Part shown: one piece after another, positions 55,208 through 64,000 of the stretch
How the letters are laid out: each line of letters opens with the position of its first letter
Position numbering within the stretch: the stretch's first letter is position 1
Assembly: GCA_030295235.1 (NCBI GenBank)
Contig: AP026164.1
Span: forward strand, 2,232,001 to 2,296,000
DNA length: 64,000 bases
Reading direction: 5' to 3'
DNA from: Fistulifera solaris
Taxonomy: Eukaryota > Bacillariophyta > Bacillariophyceae > Naviculales > Stauroneidaceae
Translations under genes and position numbers: made by a program
The notes under the pieces: model-generated
Told to the model about the DNA's origin: nothing
Seen by the model: the letters and a program-made list of their open reading frames with translations, nothing else
Database searches by the model: none

Positions 55208-56526
55208 ATGGTCAAACACTACGAATGGGATCCACCGGATTTGTCGTTTGTACCGTACCGATTAGCGGCGCAAGCGATTGTCACACAATTGCAAACGGCC
55301 GGCCTGCCGATACCCCGAATTGGCATTATTTGCGGATCGGGTCTTTCGGGATTGTCACAAACCCTCCAAGCACCGACGTTGACGATTCCGTACGGTGATA
55401 TTCCGGGATTTCCTTCGCATTGTACTGTCGCAGGTCATACGGGAGAAGTTGTGTAAGTTACATGGAGAGCTGGATCGTTCGATCTTTCTTCGTTGCATGT
55501 GCATTCTTCGTTCGACCCAAAAAGACGATTCTTACTCACTTACTCACACGCTCGAATGAATATTTCGTTTCGTTTTTTTCTTTTTACAGATTCGGTTCAT
55601 TGTCTGGCGTACCCGCTATGTGTTTTCGAGGACGCTTCCATTCGTACGAGGGTCACGACATGAAGACGGTCGTCTTGCCCGTCCATGTCATGCGCTGTCT
55701 CAACGTCCAAATTTGTATTGTCACCAACGCGGCGGGAGCCTTGAATCCCTCGTACAGAGTTGGAGATGTTGTGTGCATCAGTGATCATTTGGCGTTGCCG
55801 CAATTGGCCGGAAAGAATCCACTCGTAGGACCGAATGATGATGAATTGGGACCACGATTCCCCGCCACGTCCAATGCGTATCCGGACGAGCTGCGAGAAG
55901 CGGCTCAAGCGGCGGCCGAAAAAATGGGGATTGATTTTCTGATTCCGCATGGCGTGTATTGTTTTGTATCTGGAGTACGTATACGATTTATCGTCAATTG
56001 TTTGTGTATCTTTGTGCGACAACGTTATACTCACCAACCTATCCTTCTAGCCCATGTACGAAAGCAAAGCCGAATGTCGTTTCTTGCGTTCGCTAGGTGG
56101 TGACGCTGTGGGTATGTCCACGATCCCCGAAGTCATTGCGTCACATCACTGTCAAATGAAAACTCTCGTATTGTCGCTCATGACCAACAAGGTCATTATG
56201 ACGGGCGATGAAGGGTCTCCCGTGGCGACACATGCGGAAGTCTTGGAAGCGGTACAACAGCGTTCGCAACAGATGCAGACGTTGGTGACAGAAATTGTGG
56301 CGCATCTGCGTGACCACGTGTTGCCGCACTCCGTGCCGTTGCCGAGTGTCACACTGAAAGTAAGTCGCGCCGCGCAACGGAATATGCCTTGTATCGGCAA
56401 GCGAGTTCCTTAACGGAAACGAATCGGCGTATTGCCACGAGCGACTGGCCGTGGTGGACAGGTGTTGCGGTGTTTTTCGCGGCTGGAGTGGGAGGTATGC
56501 TGTGGCACCATCGATCGTCGCGTTAA
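55208..56526 (+). CDS. PNP: Purine nucleoside phosphorylase
   Basis: Exons 55208-55452, 55590-55974 and 56051 onward, with introns of 137 and 76 bases. Family motifs: IGIICGSGLSGL (phosphate-binding loop), HSYEGHDMKTVVLPVHVMR, ITNAAG-like IVTNAAGALN, and GPMYESKAECRFLRSLGGDAVGMSTIPEV. The enzyme splits purine nucleosides with phosphate, for salvage of guanine and hypoxanthine. As written the frame stops at 56413 (GKRVP). If one A is added to 56357-56359, the frame continues to 56526 and adds EYALYRQASSL, then TGVAVFFAAGVGGMLW and HHRSSR, a C-terminal membrane anchor with a basic end. The catalytic part is secure. The tail is inferred. Confidence 0.9.
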
Positions 56527-57101
56527 AAAACGATAGAAGCTTGAAAAAAAAGAGAGTCGCGCATTGAATTTGGTGAATTGCAGGCAGTCTACAATAGAGC
56601 AATTGCTTTTAAAGACTATGACTGTAGTAAGCATTCGTAGAGATCATTTTTCAGCGACTGACTTATTTCCAACACGTCTCTAGAGAGAGAGCATTATTAT
56701 TTGGTCATGATTCATGATCAAATAAATCATTATCAAACCACAGGCAGGTAACAAGTGACGTAAGGAATAAGGTTACGAATTTTGAGGTACACACAATCAA
56801 TGATAGTCTAAAAATGGTTTCAGTCTACTAGCTGCAGATCGTCATGATCATTTAAGTAAAATCCGTAAAATTTGACAATGCAAAAATATCGGCGTCTCTC
56901 GAAAGATCGTGACAACGAGAAAGAAACCATTGCCAATCATTCAACAAAGGAAGGAAGCATAACATTAATTCCTTCTTTTGATTCTTCTTTTCATTTCCTC
57001 TCTCGAAAAATCAGCGATTACTTTAATCGCTGGATAACGATTTCCATTCATTTTAATCTTTTTACTACAAAATACAAAACGAAGCAAACAACGTTTCAAA
57101 G
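56527..57101. other. Intergenic region
   Basis: About 570 bases between the phosphorylase and the M16 protease. No gene or RNA is recognised. Confidence 0.4.
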
Positions 57102-60100
57102 ATGTGGCAGCGATCTTCGGAGCATTCTTCGAGACGACGCATCGTCGTAATTGTATTACTGTGCAGTCTATTCCCCTCCGTTAACTCTTTTTCATATCAC
57201 AACCACAACAACCAGTTCCGCTATTTGCTACGAATAGTAGACAACCCGATCTTTCGAATGTCGATCCAGATCAAATTCGACGACGTCAATTGCTGGTGTC
57301 CCTCTTGACCAGCGCCAGTGTTAGTTTTACGGCTCAAACATCTTCGGCGACAGAAACTCCTGAAACCATTCTAGAAACAAACTCTCTACGCCAAGTCATT
57401 GTTCCTCCACTCGATGATAGTCACTACAAGACGTACACATTACCCAATGGATTGCGCGTCTTGTTGTGTTCCGATCCGACGTCCAACGAAGCGGCTGCGG
57501 CCATGGATGTCCATGTAGGCGCGTGTTCGGATCCGGTACAAGTTCCCGGATTGGCGCATTTCAATGAGGTACGCTGGTTTGCTTTTCTGCGTCTTGTTGG
57601 GCAAATAAGGTAATCTTTTACTCTCTCAACATCTACAACAGCACATGCTCTTTTTAGGGACCAAACCGTATCCACAAGAGGATTCTTTTGAATCGTTTCT
57701 GTCATCCAACGGAGGATCCTCAAATGCGTTCACCGATAGCTTAGATACGGTTTATTACTTTGATCTCAATGCGGATGGGGATGCCAAATTCGCGGAAGCC
57801 TTGCAACGTTTTGGATCCTTTTTCAGTGAGCCACTCTTTACCGAAGCAGGTATGCTTTAAAGTCGTTTGAGCATGTAATGTGTATAATCTCGTCTCACTC
57901 TTTTGTTGTACCATCTTTACTTGCTCTCCAATGCAGCGACGGGTCGAGAACTGAATGCCATTGAAAGTGAAAACGCCAAAAATTTGCAACAAGATTCATT
58001 TCGTGTGTTTCAACTGGCTAAAGCACGCGCCAATCCGGTTCATCCCTTTAGTAAATTCTTTACGGGAAACAAGGCCACGCTGTTGGACGGTACTCTCGCA
58101 CAAGGTATCAATCTACGCAACGAATTGATTCAGTTCTATCAAAAGTACTATTCGGCCAATCAAATGACCTTGGCGGTTGTGGGCCCTCAATCATTGGAGC
58201 AATTGCAAGACATGGTAGAGAAGGCATTTTCGAAAATACCCAACCGCGACGTGCCAGCGCCCGAAGAATCCTGGCGTGGCATTCCGCCGTTCCCCAACGA
58301 CAATACATTCAATTCGAGTCCCATTCCCGCCTTTCGGCATATTGTAGAAGTCGTTCCGGTCCAGGACATTCGTCAAGTGACCATTTCGTGGCCCAAACTC
58401 ATTGATTCACCGGAGGACTTGATGTTGGGCCGACTGGATAAACCCAACAATTACGTGGCACATTTACTCGGCCACGAAGGACCAGGGTCTTTGTTATCGT
58501 ACTTGAAACAAAAAGGATGGGCGAATTCCGTAGCTTCTGCCAACGAAGAAGAGTTGAACGACTTCGAATCATTTGATGTTGTCATCGGTTTGACGACACA
58601 AGGCTTGGAGCAAGTCGACAATGTCATTGGGGCTGTCTTTTCGTACATTCGGATGATGCGCGAGCAACCTATACCAAATTACATTTTTGAAGAGGTTCTC
58701 AAAATAGACGAAATCCAATGGCGATTTACGACGAAGAATGGAGGAGCCGGTTACGTGCAGTCGTTATCCACTGCTATGCAAAAGTATCCTCCTGAGCTCT
58801 ATGTAGCCGGTCCTAGACGACTTGCGCTCAGCGAATACAACGTGGATCCGCCTTTAACAGGTAATCCACGATCATCATTCTCATCTCGCGCACAGCTAGA
58901 GAATACTCGATCTCTTGTCAATGACTATTTGAAAAGCTTGACCGCGGACAATGCCATTATAACGGTTCTCAGCAAAGCATTCGAAGGCAAAACGGACTCG
59001 AAAGAAAAGTGGTACGGAACCGACTACCGCGTCCGTGAGATTCCATCCAAGACATTGGATGAATGGAGAAACCCCACACCTGCCAAAAAGCTAAAGCTGG
59101 CATATCCGAAGCCAAACGTATTCATACCGACGGAAGACGGTCTGAGTGTCCGGATACCTAGATCAAAAGCGGAAGATTCCAGAAGTCGATCTTTTGAAGA
59201 TCGAATGGTTCCCATCCCACCACCACGAGTGATTCGAGATGACGGACCTAATGGTCGATGGAAGGTGTACTTTCGGAAGACGATCGTTTTGGTAAACCAA
59301 AAGGCTATCTCATTTTCCAAGTCATGTCGAAGGAAGTGTTTTCTTCTCCCTTCAAGGCTGCATTGTCCAATTTATTTGAATTATGTGCAACAGATCGATT
59401 GACCGAATACGCTTATGATGGTAAGCACTTGCTGCGCTTTTCATTATTCCCTCGTAAATGAGATGATTTACTAACCCACCGCAACCAAAGCCTCACTAGC
59501 GGGACTGACCTATGATATTAAGGTACTGCCACGCGGTGTTCGCCTTACCTTCGGTGGCTACAACGAGAAGCTTGTCCAGTTTGCTGCGTATGTATCGCGA
59601 AAACTCAGCAAGAACGTGAGAGATTTCCTCCCGAAAAATGATCAGGAATTCGAAAGATACAAGGATCAGATCATGCGCATGCTCGTTTCGTTTGATGTAA
59701 AGCAGCCGTATGCCCACGCGGCGTATTATTCCACTCTCGCTCTACAACCCCTGCACTATCAATACGATACAAACGAATTGAGAGAAGCGACGCGCAGACT
59801 GACTCTACCAGATCTGGTAGAATACACCAATCTACTTTGGAAATCAGGTAAAGGGGAAGCTCTTATTCAAGGAAATTTAATTGAGCCAGAGGCGTTGAGA
59901 ATAGTTGATCAAATCACGAGCGTCCTTCCTTTTCAACCAATCTCCGAGGCCGACGTTCCACCGAGAATACGTTCATTGCCTCTTCCGACCTCGAAAGCAG
60001 GTTCTCTTCCACCACTTCTTTATGTATCAGAGCCCAATCCATCGGATGAAAATTCATGTTGCAATGTCTTGATACAGAACATGGACGCATCTGAAAGAGA

Positions 60101-60707
60101 TCATGTCCTCATTGAAATGCTCGGATCTATTGTTCGCGAACCTTTTTACAACGAACTCAGAACCAAAAAGCAGCTTGGCTATATTGTCAGCTCAGGTGTT
60201 CGAGGACTTGGTGACGCTCGATCACTGACGTTTATTGTGCAGTCTAGCGTAGCAACAGCTGACACGTTAACCGTGGAGATTCTGAATTTTCTTGATAAGG
60301 TCGAAGAAGACATTCTACAGAGAATTTCGAACGCCGATGTGGCTGTTTACGCAAAGAGCTTGATTGACCGCAAAACGGAACGCGACAAAGACTTGGCAGT
60401 TGAAGTGACTCGAAATTGGGGTGAAATAGCTAGTGGACGATTGCAGTTCGATCGACTACAGAAAGAAGCCATTGCTTTGCTTAGCATTGAAAAGGCAGAT
60501 CTTGTTGATTTCTGGAGAAAACTTTACGCCAGTGACACTCGCCGGATGCTCATAACTCAGGTTGTACCCAAGGATGGGACTGCTTCATCCAAAGCACCCC
60601 CTCGGTCCACAGGTTTCGGAACACCAAGTTTTTCGTCGGATGCGCTCATTTTGGGCATCGACGACATAGAACAGTTTCGACGAAATCAAGAGCAACTGGT
60701 TGTGTAA
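57102..60707 (+). CDS. Insulysin-type M16 metalloprotease
   Basis: Exons 57102-57568, 57642-57849, 57937-59420 and 59491-60707, with introns of 73, 87 and 70 bases, give ~1,124 residues, near the ~1,000 of the family. The inverted zinc site HFNEHMLFLG (HxxEH) spans the first intron, and the zinc-ligand Glu lies in TGRELNAIESENAKN. The C-terminal half carries the inactive M16 domains (EPFYNELRTKKQLGYIVSSGVRG). The N-terminus has a signal peptide (RIVVIVLLCSLFPSVNSFSY) and, about 50 residues later, IRRRQLLVSLLTSASVSF, like a twin-arginine lumen signal. Frame breaks: CCC at 57245-57247 and near 59276-59280, one base short each. It degrades peptides, perhaps in the plastid. Confidence 0.88.
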
Positions 60708-61347
60708 CTTATTCTATGTTTGTCGGTCAGTGGGCTTCAGTGCGGTCGATATGTCGGCGATGTTGCGTTGCGGGTTGCGGCTCGACTTTCAATAAGACGG
60801 CTTGATCGCGACCAACAAGATGGGTATACTGAGTACTTTTGCTTTTGGATGTTCCAAATAAAGTTCTTATAAAAACTCATTGGCTGGAAAATTGCCGTCC
60901 TTGGGGTTTGTTTCAAGGGAGCAATCAATCCGCGCCACGTATTCTCTCTTAATAGTAAAGGCTTACCACAATTTGACTCAACACGTTTGTGTTTACTTCG
61001 ACTGCCAATATCATCTAAAAAGACGAGAACATGGCAAAGGCCGCTTTTTTGGGCGACTTTTGCAGTATCTATGAACGGTGTCCGGTGTACACACTTATTT
61101 AATGTCACCAGAACCGGACGACACTGCTCAAGTAGTGTTACGACACTATTGACACTGACGAAAAAATACTCGTGAAAAGCGACAAGGCGTGTAAATAAAA
61201 GCATCTTTTGATTGATTGGTTCGAGGGTGATCATATCATTCCTTTCGTTCAACTCAACCTTGTAAAAGACCTTTTATCAAAAAAGCAGCAATTCCCTCAT
61301 AGAAGTATTTGATCTCGTGTAGATTTGAAGGAGCCACAAGCGTAAAA
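60708..61347. other. Intergenic region
   Basis: About 640 bases between the protease and the NDC1-like gene. Only short unsupported frames are present. Confidence 0.4.
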
Positions 61348-63196
61348 ATGACAACTTTATCGCAATTTGTCGCTCTGCATTTCGTGTACCGCCGTCTCTT
61401 GCTGGGATGCGGTTTCCTTCCGCTCTTGATATTGATAGCGCCTATCCTCCTTTGGGTGTATTTGGGAATATGGAATTTACTTTCAGGAGGGTATGCCGGC
61501 GTCACGCATCTTCTGTCTTTCGGAATCGCCGTAACAGCGTATCATGGCATTCATACGTTGTCAAAAACGGAAGAATCACGTCAAAGAGCATTGCAGATCA
61601 ATCGACAATACGTTCCTTTACTCATGATATGCTGTGCACTCTTGATTCATGTAACAGCATCGTCATTAGGTTTGCGGCCGTTTTCGGGGCCGTATGGTTC
61701 GGTTTTCTCCTTTCGACAGTCTCTTCGCATGTCATTCGTTTTGACTCTTTTGGGGATTGCCATTCTGGCTCGATTTATGGGTCCTCAATCGTTGGGTAAG
61801 TCCGAATTGAACGTGTGCTGCATAATGTGTCAACGCACATGCTAACATCTGGTTTCTTGTTCTAGTTCGCTGCTCCACTGTCCCGTTGGCGCCGAACCCC
61901 GTCTATGTGGCGTTGCGTGATATCTGGAAGGATCCTCTTTCAATTGTGCAGCCTGGCGATACACCCGGAAAACTCCTCACTCATTCTTTTGATCGCGCTC
62001 CACGTAACACTCGACGCTTTCAAACGCCGACTTTGGCTTCGGAATTGGTTCATGCGGCCCTAGCGATAGTGTTGGGCGTGGTGCTGGCGTTGGTGATGGA
62101 GTTGCCCACACCACATGGTCATCACGAGTTATTGGGTCCCGCCATTCAATGGTGGACATCCGTCTTTATCTATTCGCTGTCGCTTCTGTTACCGGTATTC
62201 AACTTGGACCACGAATTGGATCCTAGAAATGTATCCATGAATGTGAAGAGTTGTCTGAAACGCGCCTCAAAGAATACCTTTTTCGCCATTCTTTTCGCAG
62301 CGATCCCTTCTATCACCTTCTTTCACTCGACTGCTTCTGGGATTCAATGGACAGCTCGTGTCGGCATCCATAGCCTCCTTGTCAGTTTGTACATTGAGTT
62401 CTTGCAACAAATCATCAGCATGGCAGTGTTTTACCCTTGTTCGGATTGTCGATTGCTCGTCCACGAATTGTACGATGACGGAACCGAATTGCCCTACGTC
62501 AAAGTATTGCTGTGCGGTATTTTACGCGGTGACGAGGCGGTGAATCTGATACACAAAGTCACGGCCGAGCAAGACGAATACGACCGCATCCGCAAGTATG
62601 CCGGGTCTTTGGCGTCTTCGCAGCTCAAAATGGGTGCCACCGCCGCCGGGGTGGAAAAGGCCGAAGCGATGCTCGAAGAAGATGTTCTCCAGTTGGTTTT
62701 ACTGGAATCTGTTTATAGTACCCGAAAAGCTGTTGTACATTTATTGGAGACGCCGCATTCTCTCTACCTCTTCCGGGCACTTTGTGTGACAATATCCACG
62801 TTTGCAGAAATCTTGTTGCGATGCACTTCACTGCAATCGACAACGGAGCTGGTATTGCCACCTGGCTTTTTGTGTGCGATCGAATATGCCGTTGTGGGTA
62901 TCTCGCGTTGTATTCAACAAAGCTTTCCCGGTGGCTCCGATTGGACGCTGTCGCCTCTGGCAACGGTGTTACCGAGTGTTCTGGAAAGCACCTTTTCCTT
63001 GCGATTGGCGTTGCTCGACTTTGCCCAACGGCGTGGGGATGGACGTCCGGTCGGCCTACACAGTCCGGAACTTATGCATTTGGTACGAGTGTGTGATAAT
63101 GCTACTCGACAATGGGTAGAAGGCAAATCCGTCAAATTGTGGAATATGGCGACGGAAGAATGGGTCCGAGAAATCAAAACACGTCCTGCCACCTAA
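61348..63196 (+). CDS. NDC1-like nuclear pore membrane protein (tentative)
   Basis: Exons 61348-61795 and 61866-63196, 70-base intron, 592 residues from ATG 61348 (MTTLSQFVALHFVYRR). The first ~330 residues hold about six membrane helices (GFLPLLILIAPILLWVYLG, YVPLLMICCALLIHVTA, SFVLTLLGIAILARFMG, LVHAALAIVLGVVLALVM, VFIYSLSLLLPVF, FFAILFAAIPSITFF). The rest is a soluble helical domain of ~260 residues. This six-helix plus cytosolic domain layout, the length, and short matches around YVALRDIWKDPLS suggest nucleoporin NDC1, which anchors the pore complex in the membrane. Motif support is thin, so another polytopic protein is possible. Confidence 0.5.
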
Positions 63197-63553
63197 TATT
63201 ATTTCATATTGTGGCAGTGGAGGCCATTTCGACAACCTCTACCACAAATAAACTATCACTGTTTCATACTTCTCGCTATATCGTGATAGACAAAGTATTT
63301 AGATTCTTTTGTATTCATTATTTAACAACATAAATACAGTGCATGTGTGGTTCATCGTGACGGACGCCAGAATGGGTTAATCACGAGTCGCACGGTCTGT
63401 GCTACATACGGACGATCTCTATTAACACGAAACTATCCGTCGTGTCCGCTCCTCTTTCTTTTCACATAATAATACTTCACCGAGTGTCTTTGCAGTCATA
63501 CTCTCTTTCAATTTCATTTCTCATTCTTTATTCTACTTTTGTAAATCGTCATC
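63197..63553. other. Intergenic region
   Basis: About 360 bases between the NDC1-like gene and SmE. No gene or defined element. Confidence 0.4.
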
Positions 63554-63935
63554 ATGCCGCCCCCGAAGAAGGTCAAAAGGTGATGACATTGCCGATCAAT
63601 GTCATCTTTTCGCATCTGCAGGTACGTGCAGGGATGCGAGCCATCCAATGGGCACCTTTCTCTCTTTCTGACACACTTTTTGTTATTTTTTCCAAAAAAA
63701 AAGAAAAAAGACGCGCGTACGAATATGGCTGTACGAAGATACACGCATGCAAATTGAAGGTCAAATAATTGGCTTTGACGAATACATGAACATGGTCCTC
63801 GACGATGCCGTCGAATTGGACGCTAAAAAGAATAATTCACGACAAGAAGTGGGACGTATTTTGTTGAAGGGTGATTCCATTACCATGTTGCAAGAAGCTC
63901 AACCCGTACGACCGGCTGCCGAAGAGGAAGGATAA
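63554..63935 (+). CDS. SNRPE: Small nuclear ribonucleoprotein SmE
   Basis: Exons 63554-63621 and 63711-63935, with an 89-base intron, give about 97 residues. Sm motif 1 is split by the intron: KVMTLPINVIFSHLQ, then TRVRIWLYEDTRMQIEGQIIGFDEYMNMVLDDA, with Sm motif 2 GRILLKGDSITMLQ. SmE is one of seven proteins forming the ring on spliceosomal snRNAs. The start ATG 63554 is out of frame with the rest unless one C is added to the five-C run 63560-63564, giving MPPPEEGQKVM. Exon 2 is intact and decisive. Confidence 0.92.
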
Positions 63936-64000
63936 ATTTTTCTTGTCAGGTGATGAGGCAAATGAGAAGCGGAAATGGAATGTAGTATATCTCCAGAGGT

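Noticed and set aside
1-64000. tRNA, rRNA and CRISPR arrays
   Set aside because: I looked for T-arm consensus with paired acceptor stems and for regularly spaced repeats and found none that held up.

Overview
The window is nuclear DNA from a diatom, most likely a pennate species. The evidence is short GT-AG introns (68-144 bases in coding regions), N-termini combining a signal peptide with an aromatic residue at the cleavage site (diatom plastid-targeting type), a plastid MGDG synthase, a CP12-like protein and a Ty1/Copia retrotransposon. Genes lie on both strands, often tail-to-tail with very short gaps. No rRNA, tRNA or CRISPR was recognised.

Layout: 1-4.4 kb, a GRAB-domain golgin (partial) convergent with an ABC-F ATPase. 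5.7-7.5 kb, an acyltransferase-like protein convergent with a Dad1-like kinetochore protein. 7.5-12.4 kb, sparse DNA with one TPR gene, a small tandem repeat and a decayed Sec7-domain gene. 12.4-18.5 kb, VPS50/syndetin and V-ATPase subunit H. 19-24.3 kb, a secreted metalloprotease, a TBC1D13-like RabGAP and an unusual HAD + cold-shock + ASCH protein. 24.3-33.3 kb, a long gene-poor gap, then a MYND protein, an unknown, ribosomal eS26, a CP12-like protein, VPS2/CHMP2 and a TMEM65-ACT fusion. 33.43-40.53 kb, a complete Copia element with near-identical LTRs and a 5-bp target duplication. 40.8-64 kb, a GT31-like glycosyltransferase, CCDC43-like protein, Pol5/MYBBP1A, RINT1/Tip20, a polyQ-MORN protein, an unknown membrane protein, MGDG synthase, purine nucleoside phosphorylase, an insulysin-type M16 protease, an NDC1-like membrane protein and SmE.

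Many of the genes serve membrane trafficking (golgin, VPS50, TBC1D13, VPS2, RINT1, V-ATPase H, decayed Sec7 gene), but they use different complexes, so no operon-like system is implied. The plastid-directed set is MGDG synthase, the CP12-like protein, probably the HAD-CSD-ASCH protein and possibly the M16 protease.

A feature that affects nearly every annotation is that about twenty conserved reading frames are broken by a single missing or extra base, almost always inside a short homopolymer. The recent retrotransposon shows the same damage. I read these as consensus errors, not dead genes, and annotate such genes as CDS with the break position given. Coordinates of spliced genes span first to last exon; exon limits are in the evidence text.
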